This document shows, piece after piece, positions 19,635 to 28,492 of a stretch of 54,466 bases of DNA; position 1 is the stretch's first letter, and each line of letters starts with the position of its first letter. This DNA comes from an uncultured Oscillospiraceae bacterium (lineage in GTDB: Bacteria > Bacillota > Clostridia > Oscillospirales > Oscillospiraceae): the NCBI GenBank assembly GCA_947632005.1, contig CANRNU010000014.1:1-54466 (forward strand), read 5' to 3'. The notes below the pieces were generated by a model, which had not been told where the DNA came from, made no database searches, and saw only the letters and a list, made by a program, of their open reading frames with translations. The translations under genes were made by a program, and so were the position numbers.

Positions 19635-21929
19635 ATGCGAAAGCTGGCGTGGGCGGCGCTGGGCTTCGCCGCGGCGGCGGCCCTGGCGGAGTACACGCTG
19701 CCTATGGAAGAGCTGCCGTTTTACGCGGCGGCTCTTGCCGTTTTATCCCTGGGCGGCCTGTTCGTCCGGGACCGGCGCCGCCGGGGGCGGGTGTTTATCT
19801 GCTGTCTGGCGGCAGCGCTGGGTTTCCTGGGCTGGTGGGGACACTATAGGCTCCATATCGCTCCTTCCGAGGCCGTGGTGGGGGAAGACGTCAATATCGA
19901 GGCCATTATACGGGACTATGTGGAGCGTCATGAGGAATACGAGCGGGTAGAGGTCCGGGTCCTTTCCGGGGCGCCGGAGGAGAAGGCGCTGCTGTATCTG
20001 TACGAGGGGACCCTGCCGGAACTGGAGCCGGGGGATATCGTCCGGGCGGACATCCGGGTGACCTCCGCCGTGACCCGGCAGGGGGAGCGGTCCAGGACCT
20101 ACACCTCCCAGGACCGGAACCTTTTGGGGTATATCCGGCAGGACACCCTGGCCGTGACAGGCCGGGCGGACCATGACTGGGTCTACTTTCCTCAGCGGCT
20201 GTGCCGCCGGGTGGAGACGCTGTGCGACAGGCTGTTCCCGCCGGACACGGCCCCCTTTGTGAAGGGACTGCTCACCGGCAATACCATCGACCTGCAGGAG
20301 GACGTGGAGGATTACACCGCCATGCGCACCGCGGGGGTGCTGCACATCGTGGCGGTGAGCGGGATGCATTTGTTCGTGCTGGTGGGCTTTTTGCAGCTGT
20401 TGCTGGGGAAGAGCCGCCGGACCAGTCTGCTGTGTCTGCCGCTGATCGTGCTGTTTGCGCTGATGGCGGGCGGAAAGCCCTCGGTGGTGCGGGCGGCGGT
20501 GATGCAGGCGCTGTATCTGCTGGCGCCGGTGCTGAAACGGGAGTCGGACGGGGCCACTTGCCTTGGGGCGGCGCTGCTGGTGCTGCTGGCGCCCAATCCC
20601 ATGGCCATCGGCGGCGTGGGGCTGCAGCTGAGCTTTGCCTGTATGGCGGGGCTGGTGTTCCTGCTGCCCAGGCTGCTGGGGTGGATGAACGCCCATCTGC
20701 CCATGCACCGGCGGGCGGTGGCCTATGCGGCCAACAACCTGGCCTGTACGGTGAGCGCCACGGCGTTCTCCGTGCCTCTGGCGGCGGTGTATTTCGGCCA
20801 GATGCCTCTTTTGTCCGTGGTGGCCAATCTGCTCACCCTGGGGGTGGTAGAGTTCGTCTTTGCCGCCAGCTATGTGGTCTGCGCGCTGGGGGCGGTATGC
20901 CCCGGGGCGGCAGAGACGCTTGCGGGCGTTCTGAGCTGGGCGGTGCGGGCCTGCCAGTGGGTCTACAGGACATTGGCGGCGTTTCCCGTCAGCAGCCTTG
21001 ATATGCGCAGCGCCCGGACCTGGATATGGCTGGGGGCGGTGTACGGGGCCTTCGGCCTGTGGTATCTCTGCCGGCGGAGGGGCCGGCGTATCCGGCTCCA
21101 GGGACCGGTATGCCTGGCCGTGCTGTCTCTGGCGGCGGTGTTGGTTTTGGGCAAACTCTCCGTTCGGGCAGGGGAGGGACAGGTGGCGGTGCTGGACGTG
21201 GGCCAGGGCGAGTGTGTGGTGCTGGCGGACAAGGACAGCACCGTGGTGGTGGACTGCGGCGGCAGCCGGCAGACCAGCGCCGGGGACATCGCGGCCAACT
21301 ACCTTCTGAGCATCGGCAGGACGAAGATCGACATGCTGGTGCTGACCCATCTGCACGCGGACCATGCCAACGGCGTGGAGACGCTCCTGTACCGGGCGAA
21401 TGTGGGGTGCCTTGTGCTGCCCTCGGACGGGGACGACAGCGATTGGCAGCGGGAGGATATCCTGGCCGCCGCGGAGCGGCAGGGCGTGACGGTGGAGCTG
21501 CTGGACCGGGAGACCCGGGCGGCGGCTGGAAATATCGAACTGGACATGCTCCTGCCGGAGGGCGAGAGCGGTACGAACGAGCGGGGCATCGTGGTCCTGG
21601 CGAAAATGGGGGATATGCGGACCCTCATCATGGGCGACGCGGGCCGGGAGGCGGAGACGGCGCTGCTGGAGAGCCGGGCGGTGCCGGATGTGGATATCCT
21701 GGTGGCGGGCCACCACGGGTCCCGGTCCGCCTCGGGGCCGGTGTTTCTCCGGGCGGCCCGGGCGGAGACCGCCGTGGTCAGCGTGGGGTACAACACCTAC
21801 GGCCACCCGGCGGAAGACGTGCTGGAGCGGCTGGCGTATTACTGCGACGAAGTCCTGCGGACAGATGAGCAGGGAAATGTGGTCATCAAGCTGGGAGGTG
21901 AGGACCTTGGCGAAGACAGCGGGGCCTAA
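19635..21929 (+). CDS. comEC: ComEC/Rec2 DNA-uptake channel protein
   Basis: 764-residue polytopic protein that forms the channel for single-stranded DNA entry in transformation. Order: an N-terminal DUF4131 region with two helices, the ComEC competence domain with many helices (VKGLLTGNTIDLQED, AVSGMHLFVLVGFLQLLL), and a C-terminal metallo-beta-lactamase domain (VAVLDVGQGECVVL, LTHLHADHANG, VAGHHGSRSASG). All metal-binding motifs are kept, so it looks intact. Other competence genes are not in the window. It overlaps holA by 23 bp at its 3' end. Confidence 0.95.
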   Translation: MRKLAWAALGFAAAAALAEYTLPMEELPFYAAALAVLSLGGLFVRDRRRRGRVFICCLAAALGFLGWWGHYRLHIAPSEAVVGEDVNIEAIIRDYVERHEEYERVEVRVLSGAPEEKALLYLYEGTLPELEPGDIVRADIRVTSAVTRQGERSRTYTSQDRNLLGYIRQDTLAVTGRADHDWVYFPQRLCRRVETLCDRLFPPDTAPFVKGLLTGNTIDLQEDVEDYTAMRTAGVLHIVAVSGMHLFVLVGFLQLLLGKSRRTSLLCLPLIVLFALMAGGKPSVVRAAVMQALYLLAPVLKRESDGATCLGAALLVLLAPNPMAIGGVGLQLSFACMAGLVFLLPRLLGWMNAHLPMHRRAVAYAANNLACTVSATAFSVPLAAVYFGQMPLLSVVANLLTLGVVEFVFAASYVVCALGAVCPGAAETLAGVLSWAVRACQWVYRTLAAFPVSSLDMRSARTWIWLGAVYGAFGLWYLCRRRGRRIRLQGPVCLAVLSLAAVLVLGKLSVRAGEGQVAVLDVGQGECVVLADKDSTVVVDCGGSRQTSAGDIAANYLLSIGRTKIDMLVLTHLHADHANGVETLLYRANVGCLVLPSDGDDSDWQREDILAAAERQGVTVELLDRETRAAAGNIELDMLLPEGESGTNERGIVVLAKMGDMRTLIMGDAGREAETALLESRAVPDVDILVAGHHGSRSASGPVFLRAARAETAVVSVGYNTYGHPAEDVLERLAYYCDEVLRTDEQGNVVIKLGGEDLGEDSGA

Positions 21930-22977
21930 AAGGAAAAGATGGGAAGAGCCGGCCATGGATTACGGCGCGGAGGTGAAGAAGCTGCGCCGGGATGGTCCTG
22001 ACCGGGTCTATATCCTCCGGGGAGAGGAGGATTATCTGCGGGACAGCTACCTGCAGGAGCTGAAAAATCTGTGCCTGGCCGAGGGGACGGAGGCGTTCAA
22101 CTACCACCGGTTCCAGGGGCCCGGGCTGGATGTGGGCAGGCTCCGGGAGAGCGCGGAGGCCATGCCGTTCATGGGAGAGCGGACGCTCATGGAGGTCCGG
22201 GACTTTGAGCCCAGCCGCACCTCCGGCTATGACCCGGAGGCGCTGAAGGCATTTTTGGAGGACGTGCCGGAGTGGGCCACGGCGGTCTTCGTGTTCTCCC
22301 CGGGCCGGGACCCGGACGGCAAATATGGGGCGGTAAAGACCATGCGGAAGGTCGGGACGGACCTGGAGTTCACCAGCCCCGGCGCCGGCGAGCTCGTCCG
22401 GTGGATCGCGCGCCGGGCGGAGAGCATGGACAAGACCATCGACCCGTCCACGGCCCAGTACCTTATGGAGGTCTGCGGAAGGCGGATGAACACCCTCATC
22501 CCGGAGCTGACGAAGGTGGCCGGCTACGCGAAGGGGAAGGCCATCACCCGCGCAGACATCGACGCGGTGGCCAAGAAGGCCCCGGAGGCCACGATACGGC
22601 AGATGCTGCTGGCCCTGGGGAGCGGCCGGTATGACGACGCGGCTGGGCTGCTGGCGGAGCTGCTGGCCGACAAGGATGAGCCGCCCCAGAAGCAGATCGC
22701 GGCGGTGAGCAATCAATTCCGGCAGCTGTATGTGACCCGGGTGGCCATGGACAGCGGCAAGGGGGACGAATTCATCGTTGCCTGCCTGCCGGAACTGAAG
22801 GGCTGGTGGGGAGATATCAGCAGGCTCAAGCAGACGGCGAGGGGGTATACCGCGGACCAGCTCGCCCAGGCGGTGCGGCTTTGCGTGCGGTGCGACTATG
22901 CCATGAAGGACACGGGGGGAGACGGCGCGGTCCTCATGAAGGAACTGCTGCTGCGCCTGGCCATGGACCGGTCATGA
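21907..22977 (+). CDS. holA: DNA polymerase III delta subunit
   Basis: Clamp-loader subunit that opens the sliding clamp. 356 residues with the usual delta layout: VYILRGEEDYLRDSY near the N-terminus, an AAA+-like middle (MGERTLMEVRDFE, AVFVFSPGRDPDGK) and the C-terminal collar (RQMLLALGSGRYDDAAGLLAELLADKDE split over two helices). I choose the TTG at 21907 because GGAGG lies 8 nt upstream and it yields MAKTAGPKRKRW before the conserved domain. ATG 21955 is in frame but has only a weak ribosome site. The start overlaps comEC and the stop overlaps rnmV (ATGA). Confidence 0.9.
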   Translation: MAKTAGPKRKRWEEPAMDYGAEVKKLRRDGPDRVYILRGEEDYLRDSYLQELKNLCLAEGTEAFNYHRFQGPGLDVGRLRESAEAMPFMGERTLMEVRDFEPSRTSGYDPEALKAFLEDVPEWATAVFVFSPGRDPDGKYGAVKTMRKVGTDLEFTSPGAGELVRWIARRAESMDKTIDPSTAQYLMEVCGRRMNTLIPELTKVAGYAKGKAITRADIDAVAKKAPEATIRQMLLALGSGRYDDAAGLLAELLADKDEPPQKQIAAVSNQFRQLYVTRVAMDSGKGDEFIVACLPELKGWWGDISRLKQTARGYTADQLAQAVRLCVRCDYAMKDTGGDGAVLMKELLLRLAMDRS

Positions 22978-23570
22978 TCCGCATACGGGAAGTGATCGTG
23001 GTGGAGGGCCGGTACGACAAGGCGGCCCTGGAGAATGCGGTGGACGCAGTGATCGTGGACACCGCCGGGTTCGGCATCTTTTCGGACCGGGAGAAGCTGG
23101 CCCTGCTGCGCCGCCTGGCCCGGGCACGGGGCATGGTGGTGCTGACGGACAGCGACAGCGGCGGTTTCCTGATCCGGAATTTTTTGAAGGGCGCCATCGA
23201 CAGCAGTCTGGTGAAGCACGCCTATATCCCGGATATCCCCGGCAAGGAACGGCGTAAAAAAAGCCCCTCCAAGGAGGGGAAGCTGGGGGTAGAGGGGATG
23301 CGCCCGGAGGTGCTGGAGCAGGCGCTCCGCCGGGCCGGCGCGACCATCGAAGGGGAGGCGCAGGAGGAAAGCGGCGGCCCCCGGCCCATGACGAAGGCGG
23401 ATCTTTACGCCCTGGGGCTCACCGGCCGGCCGGACAGCGCCAGAAAGCGGGAACTCGTCAAGAGGGCCCTGGACCTGCCGGAGCGGCTCACGGTCAATGG
23501 CCTTCTGGATGTGGTGAACGTGCTGTGTACCCGGGAGGAGCTGGAGGCCATCATCGGGGAGACTCCATGA
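22974..23570 (+). CDS. rnmV: Ribonuclease M5
   Basis: Matures 5S rRNA by cutting both sides of the precursor. The N-terminal TOPRIM domain has VVEGRYDKAAL with the catalytic Glu, and LTDSDSGGFLIRN with the DxD pair. The C-terminal region of the family (DLYALGLTGRPDSARKRELV) follows. 198 residues is the normal length. Its ATG lies inside the holA stop codon. In Gram-positives this gene is more often next to tatD or ksgA; here it follows holA. Confidence 0.95.
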   Translation: MIRIREVIVVEGRYDKAALENAVDAVIVDTAGFGIFSDREKLALLRRLARARGMVVLTDSDSGGFLIRNFLKGAIDSSLVKHAYIPDIPGKERRKKSPSKEGKLGVEGMRPEVLEQALRRAGATIEGEAQEESGGPRPMTKADLYALGLTGRPDSARKRELVKRALDLPERLTVNGLLDVVNVLCTREELEAIIGETP

Positions 23571-23790
23571 TGATGAGGGCGATACCGGCCAGGAGCAGCA
23601 CCCCCGCCGGGGTCTCCGCCAGGGCCTGGGCCAGCCGGTAGGTCCGGAAGTTGGCCACGCCGGGTTCCCCTGCGAAAAGGCACAGTACGAAGGCTCCGAA
23701 GACCATGGCGCAGCACCCGATGAGCGTGATCTTTACCGCCAGCAGTCCCGGGGCGGATATCTTTGAAAAGCTATGTAAAAACTTCTTCAT
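23551..23790 (-). CDS. Small two-helix membrane protein, unknown
   Basis: 79 residues: a basic start (MKKFLHSFSK), helix 1 (LLAVKITLIGCCAMVFGAFV), a polar loop (AGEPGVANFRTYRLAQALAE), helix 2 (AGVLLLAGIALIIM) and a short tail. It runs against rnmV and overlaps its 3' end by 20 bp. No good ribosome site is visible before ATG 23790. The amphipathic layout makes it plausible, but I do not recognise a family. Confidence 0.6.
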   Translation of the reverse strand: MKKFLHSFSKISAPGLLAVKITLIGCCAMVFGAFVLCLFAGEPGVANFRTYRLAQALAETPAGVLLLAGIALIIMESPR

Positions 23791-23945
23791 GGCCCCATTG
23801 TAACCCGGCAGAACGCCGGACGCAAGGAACACTTTCTTCCAGGCAGACGGCAGGCTCTCCCCGGAAGGACGGCGGGAAAACAGAGATATTATGTCTATTT
23901 AAATGCGAAAAAACGCAATTTGTAGTGGTAATTTGCGAAGGCATG

Positions 23946-23954
23946 TGCTATAAT
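23946..23954 (+). promoter_or_regulatory. Extended -10 promoter for nrdR
   Basis: TGCTATAAT with no good -35 box. An imperfect dyad, CGCAATTT (23915-23922) and AATTTGCG (23930-23937), lies just upstream and might be a regulator site; I cannot match it to a known NrdR box. Confidence 0.55.
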
Positions 23955-24001
23955 TATGTAAATTCCCGCGCCATGCGGAGATTTGCTTGGGAGGAAAAAC
24001 C

Positions 24002-24469
24002 ATGAAATGTCCCTATTGTGGCTATGCCGAGAGCAAGGTCATCGATTCCCGTCCTGCCGACGAGGGCAGCACCATCCGCCGCCGGAGAGAGTGCCTGATG
24101 TGCGGCAAGCGGTTCACCACCTATGAGAAGGTGGAGCGCATGCCCCTGGTGGTGGTGAAGCGGGACGGCAGCCGTCAGACCTTCGACAAGGTCAAGCTCA
24201 TCAACTCCATGGTCCGGGCCTGCGAGAAGCGGACGGTGCCCCTGGACAAGATCGAGTCCATCGCCGACGCCATCGAGACCGAGCTGCAGAGCGCCCTGGA
24301 GCGGGAGGTGTCCACCGCCGAGATCGGCGATATGGTGATGGAGCAGCTGAAAAACGTGGACGAGGTGTCCTATGTGCGCTTCGCCAGCGTCTACCGCCAG
24401 TTCAAGGACATCAACACCTTCATGGAAGAGCTCACCAAGCTCCTGGGGGACAAGACCAAGGAGGCTTAA
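24002..24469 (+). CDS. nrdR: Transcriptional repressor of ribonucleotide reductase genes
   Basis: 155-residue NrdR. The N-terminal zinc ribbon has C3, C6, C31 and C34 ([20 protein letters not shown] ... [15 protein letters not shown]). The ATP-cone follows ([20 protein letters not shown]) and senses ATP/dATP. It represses nrd operons by binding paired NrdR boxes. GGGAGG upstream sets the start at MKCPYC. The stop codon overlaps that of the convergent DUF421 gene within TTAA at 24466-24469. Confidence 0.97.
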   Translation: MKCPYCGYAESKVIDSRPADEGSTIRRRRECLMCGKRFTTYEKVERMPLVVVKRDGSRQTFDKVKLINSMVRACEKRTVPLDKIESIADAIETELQSALEREVSTAEIGDMVMEQLKNVDEVSYVRFASVYRQFKDINTFMEELTKLLGDKTKEA

Positions 24470-25152
24470 CGCCTGCCCGGCTCTCTGGGGGACAGAAAGA
24501 CGCCCCCCGCCATGTCCACGGTCATCATGTATACCTGCTTGGGAGAGGACAGCTTCTGGCTGCGCAGGTATTTTTCCAGCCACTTTTCGTCCTTACCCAG
24601 GATCTTCAGGTTGTTTGTCAGTACGCGGCCTTCGTTGATGACGATCAGCGGATATCCGGCATCTTCTCCGGGGAACCCCATTTGACCGGCGGTCACCGGT
24701 CGGCTGGCGGGGGAGAGGATGACGTTCAGCTGGCCGTCCGTCTCCAAAATGGCATATTCTACCTCGTTCAGATCCAGTGCGCCTTGGTTTCGCAACGCCT
24801 CGGCCAATTCATCCGGGGTGAAGCGGTTGCGGCGCATCTGGGTCTGATCTATTCTGCCGTGGACGATGAGCAGCGCCGGTTTGCCTGCCAGCAGGCTGCG
24901 GAACTTTACGCTCCGGGCCATGAGCAGGCTCAGCAGCAGTTCCAGGGCGAAGAGCGCTGCCGCGGGAACGATGCCGTACCAGAGCGGCTTGTCCGGCGCG
25001 CCGATGGGCGTGGCGGACACCTCGGAGATGAGGATGGTCACGATGAGCTCCGAGGGCTCCAGCTCCCCCAGCTGCCGTTTGCCCATCAGGCGCATGAACA
25101 GGATGAGCACGGCATAAATGACGACAGAGTTGAATATTATCTTACTTAGCAT
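24466..25152 (-). CDS. DUF421 family membrane protein (YetF-like)
   Basis: 228 residues. Three N-terminal helices ([47 protein letters not shown]) are followed by a cytoplasmic domain with the family motifs [51 protein letters not shown] and [24 protein letters not shown] after helix 1 is diagnostic. The family's function is poorly known (YetF and relatives are linked to spore or envelope traits in Bacillus). ATG 25152 has no clear ribosome site. It is convergent with nrdR and divergent from glmM. Confidence 0.9.
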   Translation of the reverse strand: MLSKIIFNSVVIYAVLILFMRLMGKRQLGELEPSELIVTILISEVSATPIGAPDKPLWYGIVPAAALFALELLLSLLMARSVKFRSLLAGKPALLIVHGRIDQTQMRRNRFTPDELAEALRNQGALDLNEVEYAILETDGQLNVILSPASRPVTAGQMGFPGEDAGYPLIVINEGRVLTNNLKILGKDEKWLEKYLRSQKLSSPKQVYMMTVDMAGGVFLSPREPGRR

Positions 25153-25219
25153 GATAATAGTATGCCGCTTTCCGGACAAAAGTATGAGCGGCGGAAAATA
25201 AGACAAGAGGAGAACAGTT

Positions 25220-26575
25220 ATGGGAAAGTATTTCGGCACGGACGGTTTCCGGGGCGAGGCCAATGTGGACCTGAATCCGGTCCATGCGTTCAAGATCGGC
25301 CGGTACCTGGGCTGGTACTACAGCCGGGAACGCAAAGCGAAGATCGTCATCGGCAAGGATACCCGCCGCAGCAGCTATATGTATGAGAACGCTCTGGCTG
25401 CGGGCATCGTGGCCTCCGGCGCGGACGCGTATCTGCTGCATGTGACCACCACTCCCTGTGTGGCCTATATCACCCGCAGCGAGGGCTTTGACTGCGGGGT
25501 GATGATCTCCGCCAGCCACAACCCCTTCTACGACAACGGCATCAAGCTTCTCAACGGCGAAGGGGAGAAGATGGATGACGCCCTCCAGGACGCCATCGAG
25601 CAGTACATAGACGGTCAGATCGGGGAGCTGCCCTACGCCACCCGGGACCAGATCGGCTGCACGGTGGACTTTTACTCCGGCCGGAACCGGTACATCGGCC
25701 GGCTGACTGCCATTGCCGACTGCCCCTTTGAAAACCGCACCATCGCCCTGGACTGCGCCAACGGTAGCACCTGGATGATCGCCCGGGCCGTGTTCAACGC
25801 CCTGGGCGCCAAGGTGCTGGTCATCAACGACCGGCCCGACGGCCTCAACATCAACCGGGGCTGCGGCTCCACCCACATCGGAGGGCTCCAGGAATTCGTC
25901 CGGGAGAGCCGGGCGGACTGCGGCTTTGCCTTCGACGGCGACGGCGACCGGTGCCTGGCCGTGGACGAGCGGGGCGAGGTGGTCAACGGCGACAAGATCA
26001 TGTATATCTGCGCCAAGAGCATGAAGCGGCGGGGCCACCTGCCCAGCAATACGGTGGTGACCACGGTCATGAGCAATCTGGGCCTGTACAAGGCGCTGGA
26101 TGAGGCCGGCATCGGCTACGAGAAGACCGCCGTGGGCGACCGGTATGTGTATGAGAACATGAAGGAGAACAACCACCTGATCGGCGGCGAGCAGTCCGGC
26201 CATATCATTTTCCGCAAGCACGCCCGGTCCGGGGACGGCCTCATCACCGCCATCATGGTCATGCGGGAGATGATCCAGACGAACCTGCCCCTGTCCACCC
26301 TGGCCGCGCCGGTGAAGATGTATCCCCAGGTGCTGAAGAACGTGGTGGTCACAGACAAGGAGCTGACCCTGGCCAATGAGCGGGTGCAGCGGGAAGTGGC
26401 CGCGGTGGAGGCGGACCTGGGCAGCGACGGCCGGGTGCTGCTGCGCAAGAGCGGCACGGAGCCGGTGCTGCGGGTCATGGCCGAGGCGTCCACACCCGCG
26501 CTGTGCGAGGAGAGCGTGGACCGCATCATCGCCGCCATGGAGGCGGAGGGCCTGTTGGTGGAGGTGCGCAGATGA
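25220..26575 (+). CDS. glmM: Phosphoglucosamine mutase
   Basis: Interconverts glucosamine-6-phosphate and glucosamine-1-phosphate for UDP-GlcNAc and cell wall synthesis. 451 residues with GKYFGTDGFRGEAN at the start, the phosphoserine loop GVMISASHNPFYDNGIK, the metal loop AFDGDGDRCLAVD, sugar-binding GGEQSGHI and phosphate-binding LLRKSGTEPVLRVM. AGAGGAGAA lies before ATG. It is ATGA-coupled to a hexapeptide protein that resembles the C-terminal half of GlmU, which uses the product of this enzyme. Confidence 0.96.
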   Translation: MGKYFGTDGFRGEANVDLNPVHAFKIGRYLGWYYSRERKAKIVIGKDTRRSSYMYENALAAGIVASGADAYLLHVTTTPCVAYITRSEGFDCGVMISASHNPFYDNGIKLLNGEGEKMDDALQDAIEQYIDGQIGELPYATRDQIGCTVDFYSGRNRYIGRLTAIADCPFENRTIALDCANGSTWMIARAVFNALGAKVLVINDRPDGLNINRGCGSTHIGGLQEFVRESRADCGFAFDGDGDRCLAVDERGEVVNGDKIMYICAKSMKRRGHLPSNTVVTTVMSNLGLYKALDEAGIGYEKTAVGDRYVYENMKENNHLIGGEQSGHIIFRKHARSGDGLITAIMVMREMIQTNLPLSTLAAPVKMYPQVLKNVVVTDKELTLANERVQREVAAVEADLGSDGRVLLRKSGTEPVLRVMAEASTPALCEESVDRIIAAMEAEGLLVEVRR

Positions 26576-27237
26576 TCAGGACGGCTGAACTGTATGATCT
26601 GTCCCACACCGCCGCCGCGTCCCTGCTGGAAAAGACCGAGTATCCCTGGCAGGCCCTGGCGGACATCGGCGATTTCATCCTGGAGATGGGCAGGACGCTT
26701 CCGGCGGAGGAGTATGACCATCCGGCGGAGGACGTGTGGATCGCCAAGGACGCCAAAATATACCCCAACAACTACATCACCGGTCCCTGCATCATCGGCC
26801 ATGGCACCGAGGTGCGGCCCGGGGCCTTCATCCGGGGCAATGCTCTGGTGGGGGAGCACTGCGTGGTGGGCAATTCCACTGAGCTGAAAAATGTCATTTT
26901 GTTCGATAACGTTCAGGTTCCTCATTATAACTATGTGGGCGACTCCATTCTGGGCTATAAGTCCCACATGGGCGCGGCCAGCCTGACCAGCAATGTGAAG
27001 AGCGACAAGAAGCTGGTGGTCATCCACAACGGAAAAGAACAGATCGAGACCGGTCGGAAGAAGGTGGGGGCCATGATCGGCGACGGCGTGGAGGTGGGCT
27101 GCGGCAGCGTGCTCAATCCGGGCACCGTGATTGGGCCGAACAGCAACATCTACCCCCTATCCTCCGTCCGGGGCGTGGTCCCGACCAACAGCATTTTCAA
27201 GGCACAGAACAACATCGTGCCGAAAAGCCTGGCGTAA
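26572..27237 (+). CDS. Left-handed beta-helix acyl/nucleotidyl transferase, GlmU C-terminal-like
   Basis: 221 residues, mostly hexapeptide repeats (YITGPCIIGHGTEVRPGAFI, GNALVGEHCVVGNSTELKN, and after an insert GAMIGDGVEVGCGSVLNPGT). The HYNYVGDSILGYKSHMGA segment matches the GlmU acetyltransferase active-site region, while the usual uridylyltransferase half is missing. Homologues are often labelled UDP-GlcNAc pyrophosphorylase-like. Coupling to glmM supports a role in amino-sugar acetylation or a related nucleotide-sugar step; whether a separate uridylyltransferase exists elsewhere is unknown. Confidence 0.85.
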   Translation: MIRTAELYDLSHTAAASLLEKTEYPWQALADIGDFILEMGRTLPAEEYDHPAEDVWIAKDAKIYPNNYITGPCIIGHGTEVRPGAFIRGNALVGEHCVVGNSTELKNVILFDNVQVPHYNYVGDSILGYKSHMGAASLTSNVKSDKKLVVIHNGKEQIETGRKKVGAMIGDGVEVGCGSVLNPGTVIGPNSNIYPLSSVRGVVPTNSIFKAQNNIVPKSLA

Positions 27238-27252
27238 AGAATAGGATACCAA

Positions 27253-27285
27253 GCTCCCGTCCGGGACAGGACGGGAGCAATTTTG
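27253..27285 (+). terminator. Rho-independent terminator after glmM operon
   Basis: GCTCCCGTCC (27253-27262) pairs with GGACGGGAGC (27269-27278), followed by AATTTTG. Confidence 0.82.
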
Positions 27286-27304
27286 AAGAGAAGAGAGAAA
27301 AAAG

Positions 27305-28390
27305 ATGGATAACAAGCGCGAGCGGAGTTCCGGCCTGGAGCTTCTGCGGATATTATGCATGATTATGATCATTACCCACCACTATTCCATTCACGGCGGG
27401 ATTCCTTCGGATGCTGTCATGTCCCAGCAGGGGGCGGGGATGATGGTACAGATGCTCAGAATGTTCGGCCGGCCTGCGTGTTCGATCTTTGCGCTGATGA
27501 GTGGATATTTTCTGGTACGGAGAGGGAAAAACTGTCCCCTTCGGCGCATCGTGCCGCTGCTGGCAGAGCAGTGGTTTTATTCTGTGGGGATCCTGGCGGT
27601 GGTCCTGTGTTTTCACCTGCGCAGCGTGTCGTTCTTTGACACGGTCCATGCACTGGTCCCGGTCATTTGGGGAAACTGGTATGTGGTGGGATATGTGGTG
27701 CTGTATGCGTTGCTGTCCTTCATCAACCCGTGGATTTTATCCATGGAGAAAAAGACATATAGACGCCTGCTGATGATCCTGCTGGTGTTCTGGTCGGTGA
27801 TACCGACTTTTGCCGAAGACAGTCAAAAATACGGCCCGCTGGACTTTTTCCTGGTCATGTATTTGACGGGGGGGTACATCAGCCTTCATGGGAGACAGGG
27901 AGAGTATCCCAACCGATGGAACCTGGCTGCCTCGCTGGTGTCTGCCGGAGCGATCCTTGGGTCAGTGGCGGCGATCAACACGGCGGGGCATCTATTGCAC
28001 AGCGAACTGATCGTCACGCTGGCATGCTGGTTTTACAATTATGATTCCGTATTAAGCGTGATATTTGCGATATCCACGTTTTTGTATTTCTCCCAGCTGA
28101 CGTTTTCCAGTCGATGGATCAACTATCTGGCCGGCTCTATGGTCGGCATATACCTCATCCACGACGACGACCTGGTCCGGAAGCTGCTGTGGGAGGGCTT
28201 GTCCCCCAATGCGGCTCATCTGGATAGCGTGTGGATCCATGCGCCTGTGAAGATCATGGCGGTATTCCTGGTATGCCTGGCCGTGGACCTGCTGCGGCGG
28301 GCCACAGTGGAACGGGTGTTTTTAAAGTGGTTCCATGCCAGGTGCGCTGCCTGGGACCAGAAGCATATTGCGGCGAGGAAAGATGCATAA
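27305..28390 (+). CDS. Acyltransferase 3 family membrane protein
   Basis: 361 residues with about ten membrane helices. SSGLELLRILCMIMIITHHY near the N-terminus carries the Arg and the catalytic-type His of the acyltransferase 3 (OafA/WecH) family. RPACSIFALMSGYFLV, FLVMYLTGGYISLH and the late GSMVGIYLIHDDDLVR also fit. It probably acetylates a surface sugar or exopolysaccharide. GC content is lower than in neighbours, which suggests transfer. It starts only 20 bp after a terminator and no clear promoter was seen. Confidence 0.88.
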   Translation: MDNKRERSSGLELLRILCMIMIITHHYSIHGGIPSDAVMSQQGAGMMVQMLRMFGRPACSIFALMSGYFLVRRGKNCPLRRIVPLLAEQWFYSVGILAVVLCFHLRSVSFFDTVHALVPVIWGNWYVVGYVVLYALLSFINPWILSMEKKTYRRLLMILLVFWSVIPTFAEDSQKYGPLDFFLVMYLTGGYISLHGRQGEYPNRWNLAASLVSAGAILGSVAAINTAGHLLHSELIVTLACWFYNYDSVLSVIFAISTFLYFSQLTFSSRWINYLAGSMVGIYLIHDDDLVRKLLWEGLSPNAAHLDSVWIHAPVKIMAVFLVCLAVDLLRRATVERVFLKWFHARCAAWDQKHIAARKDA

Positions 28391-28394
28391 GAAG

Positions 28395-28418
28395 CGGGCT
28401 GCCCGGAGGGGCAGCCCG
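28395..28418. terminator. Hairpin between acyltransferase and trp operon
   Basis: CGGGCTGCCC around GGAG, a 10-bp perfect stem with weak T-rich tracts on both sides (ATTCAG rightward, CTTCTTAT leftward). It probably serves both convergent units. A near-identical module lies at 51261-51283. Confidence 0.65.
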
Positions 28419-28424
28419 CATTCA

Positions 28425-28461
28425 GTTGCCGATGTGGGATCGGCGGCGGGGGACTGGGGGA
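28425..28461 (-). pseudogene. 3' end remnant related to the gene at 51288
   Basis: Read leftward, this stretch encodes VPQSPAADPTSAT, matching IPQSPAVNPNSGNN at the C-terminus of the gene at 51288-51995. The similarity continues through the hairpin into GCATAAGAAGCGGGCTGCC, which is identical at both places. The stop codon is lost and no upstream part of the gene remains before trpA. It looks like a leftover tail of a second copy. Confidence 0.65.
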
Positions 28462-28492
28462 CACTGCGTGTCAGAAGCCTGGTCCGCGGCGC

